This document shows positions 44,879 to 54,254 of a stretch of 64,000 nt of DNA, piece after piece. The position numbers and the translations under genes are program-made. The notes below the pieces were generated by a model that did no database searches, was not told the origin of the DNA, and saw only the letters and a program-made list of their open reading frames with translations. The DNA is from an uncultured Gemmata sp. GTDB taxonomy: Bacteria > Planctomycetota > Planctomycetia > Gemmatales > Gemmataceae. The DNA lies in NCBI GenBank assembly GCA_937924775.1, contig CALDUT010000002.1, forward strand, positions 247,381 to 311,380. The letters run 5' to 3'. Every line of letters begins with the position of its first letter. Positions within the stretch are counted from its first letter, which is position 1.

Positions 44879-45865
44879 ATGACTCGCTACCTGTTGGTTG
44901 CGCTTTTAGTGAGTATCGGCAACAGTTGGGCGATAGCTGGCCCGGCGGAACTGTTCAGTGAAAAGGAAAAAGATTTTGGTGTCAGCCCCAAAGGCACGGT
45001 ACTGGTCCATTATTTCCGCTTCACAAACACTACTGCGCAAACCATCACTTTGGGCCAGCCGCGGGTTTCCTGCGGTTGTGTCACACCGGCTCTGACGACG
45101 AATAAAGTTGAACCGGGGCAGACCGCGGCCGTCATCGCCTACATGGACACCCGGCGCATTCAACACGCTGGCGTTCCAAAAACCGTTACCATCTTTGTAC
45201 CGGTGTATAGTCCGAATCTCGAAGAAGTCGCGTTGAAAGTCACCACCATCACCCGCGACGATTTGCTGATGTCGCCTGATACGTTGGCTTTTGGGACAGT
45301 CACTAAAGGGCAGGGCGGCGCGGTCAGTACGAAAGTGACCTTCACCAGCGACCCGAATTGGAAGGTCGAAAAGGTCACCAGCACCGGGGCTTATGTAAAG
45401 GCTGACGTTCAACTCACTTCGCGTACTGGAACCATCGTGACGTATGAAGTCACAGCGGTATTGGATAAAGGTTGCCCAGTTGGCAATTGGACCTCCGATA
45501 TCTATCTGGAAACGAACCATCCTGCGGTGTCCAAATTGCGCATCCCGGTGACGGTGAACGTGGTACCGGCCGTTTCTGCCAAACCCGAGACGGTATCGTT
45601 TGGCGACCTGAAAGTCGGCCGCGATGCCCAACAAAGTGTGACGCTCCAGAGTCCAAAACCCTTCAAAATTGTGGACGTTCAAGGGGCAGAAAGCCCGCTG
45701 AGTGTGAAGATCGATAGCAACCTCGCGCAGGCTTCGCACACCGTCACGATCATTGTCAGCCCTCAGGAAGCCGGCAGCCTGAACCGGCGTCTGACGATTG
45801 TCACTGATCAACACGATCAACCGGCGGTGGTCGTTCCGGTCACGGCTCAGGTCTTGCCGAAGTAG
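44879..45865 (+). CDS. Secreted DUF1573 protein
   Basis: This 328-residue protein starts at ATG 44879 with a signal peptide (TRYLLVALLVSIGNSWAIAG). Residues about 25-115 form a DUF1573 domain: FGVSPKGTVLVHYFRFTNT, then the hallmark CGCVTPALTTNKVEPGQTA. Two further beta-sandwich repeats follow (MSPDTLAFGTVTKGQGG, AKPETVSFGDLKVGRDAQQ), each beginning with the same PDTLxFG/PETVSFG signature. It is likely periplasmic and structural or adhesive. Two G8 tracts immediately upstream and a longer in-frame ORF from 44756 raise a question about the start. A strong terminator follows. Confidence 0.85.
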   Translation: MTRYLLVALLVSIGNSWAIAGPAELFSEKEKDFGVSPKGTVLVHYFRFTNTTAQTITLGQPRVSCGCVTPALTTNKVEPGQTAAVIAYMDTRRIQHAGVPKTVTIFVPVYSPNLEEVALKVTTITRDDLLMSPDTLAFGTVTKGQGGAVSTKVTFTSDPNWKVEKVTSTGAYVKADVQLTSRTGTIVTYEVTAVLDKGCPVGNWTSDIYLETNHPAVSKLRIPVTVNVVPAVSAKPETVSFGDLKVGRDAQQSVTLQSPKPFKIVDVQGAESPLSVKIDSNLAQASHTVTIIVSPQEAGSLNRRLTIVTDQHDQPAVVVPVTAQVLPK

Positions 45866-45916
45866 GTAGGGCGTAAGTTGTAGTCGGACTTTGCTAGAGA
45901 ACTTCCGTCGGTGATG

Positions 45917-45949
45917 GCCCACCCTGCACAAAGGTGGGCTTTCTTGTTT
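45917..45949 (+). terminator. Intrinsic terminator after the DUF1573 gene
   Basis: GCCCACC (45917-45923) pairs with GGTGGGC (45933-45939), with a 9-base loop and a T-rich tail TTTCTTGTTT, 51 bases after the stop. Confidence 0.85.
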
Positions 45950-46023
45950 GGTGTCGGCCATGTCGGTTCCTATCAATTCTGTGAGCTACGATCGTGTGGA
46001 GTTCTGCTGTAGGGCCTGTTGGA

Positions 46024-49000
46024 ATGCCAGAGAATCACGCTGCACCGTTTAAGAAGCTATTGGTCGCCAACCGTAGCGAAATTGCCATTCGGGTTTTCCG
46101 TTCAGCCCATGAGTTGGGCATCCGGACCGTGGCGATCTATTCGCATGAAGACCGGTTTGCCTTGCACCGGTTCAAAGCGGATGAAGCCTATCAGGTGGGT
46201 AAACCGGGCGAACCAATTCGGGCTTATCTCGACATTCCGGGGTTGATTCAACTTGCGCAGGCCGTTGGGGTGGATGCGATTCACCCAGGCTATGGTTTTT
46301 TGTCGGAGAATGCGCAGTTTGCCCGGGCTTGTTCGGCCGCCGGGATTACTTTCATCGGCCCGCGCCCAGACGTTTTGGAACAACTCGGCGACAAAGTCAC
46401 AGCCCGGGCTATGGCGCAGAAAGCTCAAGTTCCAGTGCTTTCGGGCAGCGACACCCCACTGAAATCGCTGGAGGAAGCCAAGGCGTTGGCCGAACAACTC
46501 GGCTATCCGGTGATCGTGAAGGCCGCAATGGGTGGCGGTGGCCGGGGTATGCGGGTGGTTCACAGCCCCGAGAAGCTCGCCGACGCGGTCGAATCGGCCC
46601 AGCGTGAGGCTGGCACGGCCTTCGGCGTGCCGGATGTCTTTTTGGAAAAGTTCGTGCAGCGTGCCAAACACATCGAAGTGCAATTGATTGGCGACCAGCA
46701 CGGCGGACTCGTTCACCTGTATGAACGCGATTGTTCTATCCAGCGCCGGCATCAGAAAGTGGTCGAAATCGCCCCCGCACCCAGTTTGCCAGCCGATGTG
46801 CGCGAGGCCATTCTGGAAGCAGCGTTGGCCGTGGGGCGAGTCTGCGGTATCGACAACGCCAGTACCGTGGAGTTCCTCTACGATACCGACGCCCAGCAGT
46901 TTTACTTCATCGAAGTCAATCCGCGTATTCAGGTGGAACACACGGTCACCGAACAAGTGACCGGATTCGACATTGTTCGTTCGCAAATCCTCATCGCATC
47001 GGGACTGCCCCTGTCGCATCCCCGGGTGGGTTTGGAACAGAAGGCGATCAGTACCCGAGGATATGCCATTCAGTGTCGCGTGACCACTGAAGACCCTGTG
47101 AACGGCTTTGTTCCCGATTACGGGCGGCTGACGGCGTATCGCTCCAGTGGCGGACCTGGCGTTCGCCTCGATGCAGGCACCGCCTTCGGTGGCGCGGTTA
47201 TCACTCCGTTTTATGATTCTTTGTTGGTGAAAGTGACTGTCAGCGGGCTGACGTTTGCCGAATGCGTAATGCGGATGGAACGCAGCCTGCAAGAATTTCG
47301 TGTTCGCGGAGTGAAAACCAACATTCCGTTTCTGCTGAATTTGATCGAACACCCGCAGTTTATTGCTGGCGATGTGACAACGCGGTTCTTGGACGAAACG
47401 CCCGATCTGTTCCAATTCAAAGCCCGTCGCGATCGTGCTACGAAGCTGTTGTCGTACATCGCCGACATCATCGTGAATGGCCATCCGGATGTGAAAGGCC
47501 GGCCTCGGCCATCGGGGGACATAGGGCTTTCGTCCCCCTCGTCGCCAGGCATACCGATTCATCCCACGCCGTTGCCGCAAGGTACCCGCGATATTTTCCG
47601 ACAACTGGGGCCCACGAAGTTCGCTGCGTGGATCAAGCAGCAAAAGCGGCTGCTGATCACCGATACCACCATGCGGGATGCTCACCAATCGCTGCTGGCC
47701 ACGCGCATGCGCACTATCGACATGCTGGCTATCGCTGATCGCTACGCCGCCGAACATGCTGATCTGTTCTCGCTGGAAATGTGGGGCGGTGCGACCTTCG
47801 ACACCGCCTTGCGCTTCCTGAAAGAATCGCCGTGGGATCGGCTGGCTCGCTTGCGGGAACGCATCCCAAACATCCTGTTCCAAATGTTGGTTCGCGCCGC
47901 CAGTGCGGTCGGCTATACGAACTACCCGGATAATGTGGTTCACGAATTCATTCGCCTTTCCGCCGAAGCCGGGATGGATCTTTTCCGCATCTTCGATGCC
48001 AACAACTGGCTGCCCAACATCCAAGTGGCCATCGACGCGGTTCTTAAAACCAACGCGATCTGCGAAGCGGCGATTTGTTACACCGGAGATATTCTCGATC
48101 CCCAACGTGATAAATATTCCCTCAGCTACTATGTCAATTTGGCGAAAGAATTGGAAAAACGCGGCACGCACTTGCTGGCCATCAAAGACATGGCCGGGTT
48201 GCTCAAACCCTTCGCGGCCCAAAAGCTCGTGAAAGCCTTGCGCGAAGCGGTGGGCGTGCCGATTCACTTCCACACGCACGATTGCGCCGGTGGGCAGATT
48301 GCGGCTTATCTGCTGGCCGCGGAAGAGGGGGTGAGTATTGTCGATTGCGCGTTTGCCCCGGTGTCGGGCGTGACCTCGCAGCCGAGCCTCAACGCCTTGG
48401 TCGAGGCGGCCCGGTTTACACCTCGCGACACCGGCCTGAACTTCGACGCCCTGCAAGAAACCGCGAACTATTGGGAGAAAGTTCGCAAGTATTACGCTCC
48501 GTTTGAAACTGGTCAATTGGCCAGTTCCGCCGAAGTGTACCTGCACGAAATGCCCGGAGGGCAGTACGCCAATCTCTATCAGCAGGCGCAGGCGCTGGGG
48601 ATTGCCGACCGCTGGCCCGAAGTGGGCAAAATGTACGCCGCGGTCAACAAACTCTTTGGCGATATCGTCAAAGTCACACCGACTTCCAAAGTCGTGGGCG
48701 ATATGGCGCTGTTTATGCTGGCCAACAATCTGACTCCCGAAATGGTTCTCGACCCGCAGCGGGAGATTGCCTTCCCCGAGTCGGTGGTGGAATTCTTCGA
48801 GGGCAAACTTGGTCAGCCACCGGGGGGATTTCCTCCCGAGTTGCAAAAACGTATTCTCCGGGGGCGCAAACCCCTCACCGATCGCCCTGGGGCCATCCTT
48901 CCTCCGGCCGACTTCACCCGAACACGCCACGAGCTGGAAGAAAAACTCGGGCGACCACCGACGGATCATGATGTCATCTCCTATCTGCTGTACCCCAAAG

Positions 49001-49494
49001 TGTTCTTGGATTACGCCGAAACTGCGGCGAAGTACTCCGATTTGAGTGTGCTGCCAACTCCAGTCTTCTTCTTCGGCCTTCAATCGGGCGAAGAGGTCAG
49101 CATCGACATTGAGCCGGGGAAAACCCTTATCGTCAAATTCCTAACTGTTGGCGAACCACAGCCCGACGGCCGCCGTACGGTTTACTTTGAACTCAACGGC
49201 CAGCCACGGGAGGTCGTGGTCATGGACAAATCGCTCAGTGGCCGTGTCGCCAAGTCGCGACCCAAGGCCGAGCCTGGGAATGCCAAACACATTGCCGCCC
49301 CGATGCCCGGGGCCGTGGTAGCTGTCGCCGTCGCGGCCGGCGAGGAAGTGACCGCCGGGCAGAAACTGCTCACGATGGAAGCCATGAAAATGGAAACCAC
49401 CCTGCATGCCGAACGCGCCGGCCGCATCGCCGAGGTGTTGGTCCGCCCTGGTGTGCAAGTCGAGGCCGGCGATTTGGTGATCCGCTTTGAGTAA
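46024..49494 (+). CDS. pyc: Pyruvate carboxylase
   Basis: This single-chain biotin enzyme of 1156 residues (from ATG 46024) makes oxaloacetate from pyruvate, bicarbonate and ATP. The biotin carboxylase domain (10-450) shows KLLVANRSEIAIRVFRSA, HPGYGFLSENAQFA, the ATP loop KAAMGGGGRGMRVV, and EVNPRIQVEHTVTEQVTG. The carboxyltransferase domain (540-830) shows TDTTMRDAHQSLLATRMRT, MWGGATFD, FRIFDANNWLPN, KDMAGLLKP and HFHTHDCAGGQ. The biotinyl domain ends the protein with MEAMKMET (biotin lysine near 1122). An upstream GTG at 45994 is possible. It fills the TCA cycle and starts gluconeogenesis. An NHL-repeat gene follows after 14 bases. Confidence 0.97.
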   Translation: MPENHAAPFKKLLVANRSEIAIRVFRSAHELGIRTVAIYSHEDRFALHRFKADEAYQVGKPGEPIRAYLDIPGLIQLAQAVGVDAIHPGYGFLSENAQFARACSAAGITFIGPRPDVLEQLGDKVTARAMAQKAQVPVLSGSDTPLKSLEEAKALAEQLGYPVIVKAAMGGGGRGMRVVHSPEKLADAVESAQREAGTAFGVPDVFLEKFVQRAKHIEVQLIGDQHGGLVHLYERDCSIQRRHQKVVEIAPAPSLPADVREAILEAALAVGRVCGIDNASTVEFLYDTDAQQFYFIEVNPRIQVEHTVTEQVTGFDIVRSQILIASGLPLSHPRVGLEQKAISTRGYAIQCRVTTEDPVNGFVPDYGRLTAYRSSGGPGVRLDAGTAFGGAVITPFYDSLLVKVTVSGLTFAECVMRMERSLQEFRVRGVKTNIPFLLNLIEHPQFIAGDVTTRFLDETPDLFQFKARRDRATKLLSYIADIIVNGHPDVKGRPRPSGDIGLSSPSSPGIPIHPTPLPQGTRDIFRQLGPTKFAAWIKQQKRLLITDTTMRDAHQSLLATRMRTIDMLAIADRYAAEHADLFSLEMWGGATFDTALRFLKESPWDRLARLRERIPNILFQMLVRAASAVGYTNYPDNVVHEFIRLSAEAGMDLFRIFDANNWLPNIQVAIDAVLKTNAICEAAICYTGDILDPQRDKYSLSYYVNLAKELEKRGTHLLAIKDMAGLLKPFAAQKLVKALREAVGVPIHFHTHDCAGGQIAAYLLAAEEGVSIVDCAFAPVSGVTSQPSLNALVEAARFTPRDTGLNFDALQETANYWEKVRKYYAPFETGQLASSAEVYLHEMPGGQYANLYQQAQALGIADRWPEVGKMYAAVNKLFGDIVKVTPTSKVVGDMALFMLANNLTPEMVLDPQREIAFPESVVEFFEGKLGQPPGGFPPELQKRILRGRKPLTDRPGAILPPADFTRTRHELEEKLGRPPTDHDVISYLLYPKVFLDYAETAAKYSDLSVLPTPVFFFGLQSGEEVSIDIEPGKTLIVKFLTVGEPQPDGRRTVYFELNGQPREVVVMDKSLSGRVAKSRPKAEPGNAKHIAAPMPGAVVAVAVAAGEEVTAGQKLLTMEAMKMETTLHAERAGRIAEVLVRPGVQVEAGDLVIRFE

Positions 49495-49508
49495 CAGAGG
49501 TTGAGGCT

Positions 49509-50585
49509 ATGCTCGTTTCGCTCGTGCTTCTGATGACATGGACTGCTGCGTTACCGCCAACGATCTCATCCCCCGTTGGCATCGGCAAAAAAGGCTTCGC
49601 CGGCGATGGCGGACCAGCCGCCCAAGCCGAGCTCAACCAGCCGTTCGATGTCACGTTTGATGCGCACGGCCACTTGTACTTCTCCGATACCTTTAATCAC
49701 CGTGTCCGCAAGGTGGACGCCAAAACCGGCATCATCACCACCGTTGCGGGCAACGGTCAGAAGGGCTTTGCCGGCGATGGTGGAAAGGCTACCGAGGCCA
49801 GTTTGAACGAACCGTATGGTGTCAAGGTCGATTCAGAAGGAAATTTGTACATCGTGGATCGCCTCAACTATTGTATCCGAAAAGTCGATGCCAAAACCGG
49901 TGTCATCGCCACGGTGGCCGGTACCGGGGGCAAATCCGGCTATGCCGGCGACGGGGGACCGGCCCACCAAGCTCTGCTCGTCGAACCCAACGGCATCTGT
50001 TTGGATGGCCAAGGCAAAATGTACATCGCCGATGTCGCAGGACATCGTATTCGCGTGGTCGATCTGAAAACCGGCATCATCGACACCCTCTTAGGTAATG
50101 GCCAAGGGGTCACAGCCGGCGACGGCGGACCCATCCAAGACGCTACAACTTTCGGCCCGCGCGCCGTGGCCATGCACCCTGACGGTTCGCTGATTCTCGT
50201 CGAGCGCAATGGCCACTGCGTCCGCCGCCTCGACCTCAAACAAGGAACGATCAGCCGCTTCGCCGGTACGGGCAAAAAAGGTTATAGCGGCGATGGCGGA
50301 AAAGCCCTCGACGCCACCTTCGACGGACCGAAGGAACTCGACATCGACAAAGATGGCAACGTCTATATCGTCGATACGGAAAATGAAGCCATTCGCCGCA
50401 TCGACGCAAAAACCGGCACAGTTACGACCATTGCCGGAAAGGGACGAACGAAAACGCCCGGGCTTGGAGATGGCGGGCCCGCGACCGAAGCCACCTTGGG
50501 CCGCCCCCATGGGGTTGCTGTGGGACCCGATGGCGGTATCTACATTGGCGATACCAACAGCCATCGGATTCGCCTCGTGAAATGA
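49509..50585 (+). CDS. Secreted NHL-repeat beta-propeller protein
   Basis: This 358-residue protein has a signal peptide (MLVSLVLLMTWTAALPP) and about six NHL-type repeats. Each repeat has the pattern AGDGG.A..A.L..P.G...D..GN.Y..D..N..IRK.D..TG.I.T.AG, for example NQPFDVTFDAHGHLYFSD and NEPYGVKVDSEGNLYIVD. It forms a closed propeller and contains no catalytic motif. It probably binds a ligand in the periplasm or at the surface. The 14-base gap from pyc suggests co-transcription, but the functions are not obviously related. Confidence 0.88.
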   Translation: MLVSLVLLMTWTAALPPTISSPVGIGKKGFAGDGGPAAQAELNQPFDVTFDAHGHLYFSDTFNHRVRKVDAKTGIITTVAGNGQKGFAGDGGKATEASLNEPYGVKVDSEGNLYIVDRLNYCIRKVDAKTGVIATVAGTGGKSGYAGDGGPAHQALLVEPNGICLDGQGKMYIADVAGHRIRVVDLKTGIIDTLLGNGQGVTAGDGGPIQDATTFGPRAVAMHPDGSLILVERNGHCVRRLDLKQGTISRFAGTGKKGYSGDGGKALDATFDGPKELDIDKDGNVYIVDTENEAIRRIDAKTGTVTTIAGKGRTKTPGLGDGGPATEATLGRPHGVAVGPDGGIYIGDTNSHRIRLVK

Positions 50586-50824
50586 GGATCACGAGTGCAT
50601 GACCGATATTGAACTTAAGTACAATATGCGCAACCGTTCGAGTATTGTCAAGAAAAAAAAAGACAAATACGCCAATTTTTTCGGCCCGCGACTCTAAAAA
50701 GAGAGGAGCCCCATTTCGCGATGGCGTCGCTGGGTGAAGAGGCTACCGAGTCCGTGATGTCGGAAGTTCATGTCACCGACGGATTGCAAGCGATGAGATT
50801 GCTGGCGTGAGTTCGCGATGGAAA

Positions 50825-51382
50825 TCATTGACCGGCATAGTACCCCGCGATAAACGACAACACCATCAGCACCACCACGCCCACGGTGAGCAAAGTCGCC
50901 GTTGCACCAGTGAGTACGATGTGGCTGGGCGAATCGTCGAGGCTGTGCGAATCGACGCCGGTTGTCGGTGTTGGTGCCGGGCGTTCAATTCGCGGCAGTG
51001 CGTGCGAAGGGCCAAGGAGTTCGTCGATCTCCTTTTCAAAAAGCGGCCGATCGTCCCATTGGGAGGAGTGGCCACTGGTTGGCTGACGGCCGGGCTTGGT
51101 GCCCCTGGGCACTTGGGCATGGGTTTCCGACGACCTGCCGCTGACTTCGCGACGCGTAAGACGTGTGGTTTTCGCGGAAGGCAACCGCGGCAACGAGGGA
51201 GTATGAACGATGGGTGTCGGCCGGCGTTGTTTGGCCTGCTGCCGTTCTTGGGCTTCCGCTTCTTCCGGGGTTGGCACGGTGAGCGGATAGCTGCACTCGG
51301 GGCACGTCGTCTCCAGACCCGCTTTGCGAGTGGCGATGGCCAACAACTGGTTGCAATAGCCGCACCGAAAGCGGATGGGCAT
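50825..51382 (-). CDS. Zinc-ribbon protein with C-terminal transmembrane segment
   Basis: This 185-residue protein begins with a four-cysteine zinc ribbon (MPIRFRCGYCNQLLAIATRK, then TTCPECSYPL). A long Pro/Ser/Arg-rich linker contains the conserved-looking DDRPLFEKEIDELLG. It ends with one TM (LLTVGVVVLMVLSFIAGYYAG), so the zinc ribbon is cytoplasmic and tail-anchored. The same N-terminus occurs in many planctomycete proteins from memory; their function is unknown. It is convergent with the NHL gene and divergent from the gene at 51548. Confidence 0.78.
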   Translation of the reverse strand: MPIRFRCGYCNQLLAIATRKAGLETTCPECSYPLTVPTPEEAEAQERQQAKQRRPTPIVHTPSLPRLPSAKTTRLTRREVSGRSSETHAQVPRGTKPGRQPTSGHSSQWDDRPLFEKEIDELLGPSHALPRIERPAPTPTTGVDSHSLDDSPSHIVLTGATATLLTVGVVVLMVLSFIAGYYAGQ

Positions 51383-51547
51383 TGTTCAAACTCCAACCAA
51401 CGGCAGGCATGATAGAATGTTTAATTCAATATAGCGTCGGATCGGTTGAACACAACGAGGAAGCAGGTTTCGCGATCGCTTGATCCCGCCGTGCAGTCGC
51501 GGAACAATAGATGGTAGCCCACTACACGACATCCCGGGAGCGACTTC

Positions 51548-54061
51548 ATGGCTTCAACTCGCACCGCCACCGGCTTTGGATTCGCTTTGACTATCGTGGG
51601 GCTGGTCAGCCTAACAGCTTTTCCCGCCGATGTCGTGATTCTCAAAGATGGATTTGTCATTCAAGGGAATGTTCGTAAAGAAACCGATACCATCTTTGAC
51701 AAAACCTCGGGTCAGGCCTTCACCATCGTCAAATCGACTGGGCTCGACTTTATCGACGAAGGGCCCAAAATCACGATTTTCAGCAGCAATTCCCGGCAAT
51801 TGGGCGGCATTTCCGTAGATACAAAGATTCGCCCGGAAATGCGCGGCTTCACCACCAAATTCCTCGGTTCGGATAATAAACCGATTCCGAGCATGGGCGA
51901 AACAGTTAAGGCGACGGAATACAACGACAAATGGATGCGTGAACTGACGGTGAAAGTTCCTGGGGCCGCTCCCTCGGTGATCCGTCAGCAAATCACCTAC
52001 ATGGATCCCTACCAAATTCGCGTCGTTTCCACCACCCACCGCTGGACCATCGGTTACCGCACCAGCGAATGGGACCCGAAGCTGGTGCGCAAGTTGTTGA
52101 TGACGCACCCGGAAATTGCCGAACCTGACGGTCGGTGTGATCCTCTTAAACGCATCAGTTTGGGGAGATTCTTCTTGGATGCCGGATGGCTCCAATTGGC
52201 TAAAGAGGAGGTGGAACGGCTGCAACGCGACCACCCCCACGAGCTACCCAAGGACGCCAAAGAGCAATTGGAGAAACTCGTTAAGGACATCGATATCCAC
52301 ACCGGGGAGTTGGTGGCCAAAGAGGCGGAGCTGGCCCTGGCAGCAGGACGCTACAACTACACCCGCGAATTGCTGAAGGCTTTTCCTGAGAAAACCGCAG
52401 GTACCAATGAGATTGCCCGTATCGCGAAAGTGACCGCGGAACTTCAGGCCAATCAAGAGCGCTACGACGCCGCACGCCGCTTACTGCGCAAGATTGTCGA
52501 CGACGCGACCGGCCAGCACCCGGTGAACGCCCGCGTGGCCCTGGCCGGCGGATTGGCTCGAGCCACTTGGCAACCGCCGGCCAATGTCAGCCCGGAATTG
52601 CTGAACTTGGCGGCCGCCGCGGAACAGGTCTTGACCGAGCTTCACCCCGATTCGGCACTGCGAGTGGAGATGTTTGTTACACTCGCAGCACAGGTCGAAC
52701 GGGAGCAAATGGATCATAAAGAACCCACCAAAAAACCAGAGGAACTGCTAGCGACGGCGATCAGTGGTTGGGCCAAAGGCAAAAATGGGGCCAGCCCCGA
52801 CCCCGCGAAAGCGTGGACGATATGGCTCGCCCGAGAATTGATCCTCGCTCACCAACGAGCCGACAATGCCACCGATCGGGCGGCGATTGTGCGGCAATAC
52901 AAACATACCGTAGGGTTGCCTGCGGAAGAATTGGCCCGGTTGATTTCCCTCTTGCCTCCGGCTTTGGCTGAAGATGTGGAGGAAATGAGCCGAACACGCG
53001 TTGAGATTCCTGGGCAGCCGAATACGGAAATCTATCGCCGCGTCACACCTACGGTCCCGGGGCATCCGGGCGGCTTACCGTACTTGGTGAAACTGCCCCC
53101 CGAGTACCACCATGGGCGGGCCTATCCCGTGCTGATCGTTCTGACGCATGTCGGCATCAAACCGGAGGACATACTCGTACCGGTTCTCACGCAGTCCGAC
53201 AAAAACGGCTACATCGTGATTGTACCCGAATGGACCGGGGCCTTCGGTCAGGGTTGGGAATGGCGTGGCGAGGATCACGTGTGGGTAACGGCGACGCTAC
53301 GCGACACCGTTCGCCACTTCACGGTCGATAACGACAAAGTGTTCTTGCTGGGCGTGGGCGAAGGGGCCAACATGGCGATGGATATTGGGGCTTCGCACCC
53401 GGATTTGTTCGCCGGCGTGATGGCGATGGGGCCAGTCCCCAAGTGGGGCGGAATGTTTATTCAGTATTGGAAGAATGCCCAACTGTTGCCGTTCTTTGTC
53501 GTGACCGGCGAATTCAACGGCGAAGGATCAAAAACGGTGCGTTCGATCTACGAAAAATGGACACGCTACGGCTTCCCCTCCCTGTGGAGCGTTTATCGCG
53601 GGCGTGGCATCGAATGGTTTGCGGCGGAAATTCCCGTGTTCTTCGACTGGATGAGCCGAAAAACCCGAGCCAACCCCGTGGCGACCCTCAAAATGGATAA
53701 TCGCAACCGCCAAAGTTGGCAAATGATCCGCGACACCGACAACCGCTTCTATTGGCTCCAAGCTGATGAAATCCGCTACGGCACGCAGGGTGGGGCGATT
53801 GTCCCGGCTGAGATGATCGGCGACATTCGCGGTAACAACATGATCGACATTCAACACCGCGGCGTGCGTCAGTTCACAATTTGGCTGGCCCCGGGCATGG
53901 TCGATTGGTCGAAGCCCATTGGCGTGCGGCTCAACGGTGCCGTGCCGCGCGGTTATCGGCCGCAATTGCTGGAACCGAGCGTCGAAGTGCTTCTCGAAGA
54001 TTATTCGGCCCGGGGCGACCGCCGCATGCTCTTCGTCAATAAAATCGTGGTTGGCCCCTGA
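51548..54061 (+). CDS. Exported protein with a C-terminal pseudo-esterase (alpha/beta-hydrolase) domain
   Basis: This 837-residue protein begins with an N-terminal signal (GFALTIVGLVSLTAFPA). Residues 27-160 are beta-rich (DVVILKDGFVIQGNVRKE). Residues 190-470 are helical, with TPR-like repeats (LAKEEVERLQRDHPHELP, AELALAAGRYNYTREL). About 500-700 form an alpha/beta-hydrolase resembling the PHB-depolymerase/esterase-D type (YLVKLPPEYHHGRAYPVLIV, VFLLGVGEGANMAMDI). The nucleophile elbow reads GVGEG, so the normal GxSxG serine is glycine. The last 110 residues are another beta domain. It is likely non-catalytic and binding or structural. Confidence 0.7.
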   Translation: MASTRTATGFGFALTIVGLVSLTAFPADVVILKDGFVIQGNVRKETDTIFDKTSGQAFTIVKSTGLDFIDEGPKITIFSSNSRQLGGISVDTKIRPEMRGFTTKFLGSDNKPIPSMGETVKATEYNDKWMRELTVKVPGAAPSVIRQQITYMDPYQIRVVSTTHRWTIGYRTSEWDPKLVRKLLMTHPEIAEPDGRCDPLKRISLGRFFLDAGWLQLAKEEVERLQRDHPHELPKDAKEQLEKLVKDIDIHTGELVAKEAELALAAGRYNYTRELLKAFPEKTAGTNEIARIAKVTAELQANQERYDAARRLLRKIVDDATGQHPVNARVALAGGLARATWQPPANVSPELLNLAAAAEQVLTELHPDSALRVEMFVTLAAQVEREQMDHKEPTKKPEELLATAISGWAKGKNGASPDPAKAWTIWLARELILAHQRADNATDRAAIVRQYKHTVGLPAEELARLISLLPPALAEDVEEMSRTRVEIPGQPNTEIYRRVTPTVPGHPGGLPYLVKLPPEYHHGRAYPVLIVLTHVGIKPEDILVPVLTQSDKNGYIVIVPEWTGAFGQGWEWRGEDHVWVTATLRDTVRHFTVDNDKVFLLGVGEGANMAMDIGASHPDLFAGVMAMGPVPKWGGMFIQYWKNAQLLPFFVVTGEFNGEGSKTVRSIYEKWTRYGFPSLWSVYRGRGIEWFAAEIPVFFDWMSRKTRANPVATLKMDNRNRQSWQMIRDTDNRFYWLQADEIRYGTQGGAIVPAEMIGDIRGNNMIDIQHRGVRQFTIWLAPGMVDWSKPIGVRLNGAVPRGYRPQLLEPSVEVLLEDYSARGDRRMLFVNKIVVGP

Positions 54062-54254
54062 GGTTCGCTCCAAGCACAGTGGCCACCGGCAACGTTTACC
54101 GACGTATGGAATTGTTGGATAGGCCGCCGGCCCCCAGCTCAGAGGCACACTTCGCGGAGACTCATGAGGCTGTCTATCGAACCACAAGTTCTTGATCTCA
54201 TGAAACTTGCAAAAATTTCCGCCGTTAGCTAAGCGATTTTCGACGATCAACCCC

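Noticed and set aside
46102..49083. A 993-codon open frame on the minus strand opposite pyruvate carboxylase
   Set aside because: It is fully antisense to a clear, full-length enzyme; the translation is Gln/His/Arg-rich with no domain. Long antisense frames are expected opposite GC-rich coding DNA with strong codon bias.
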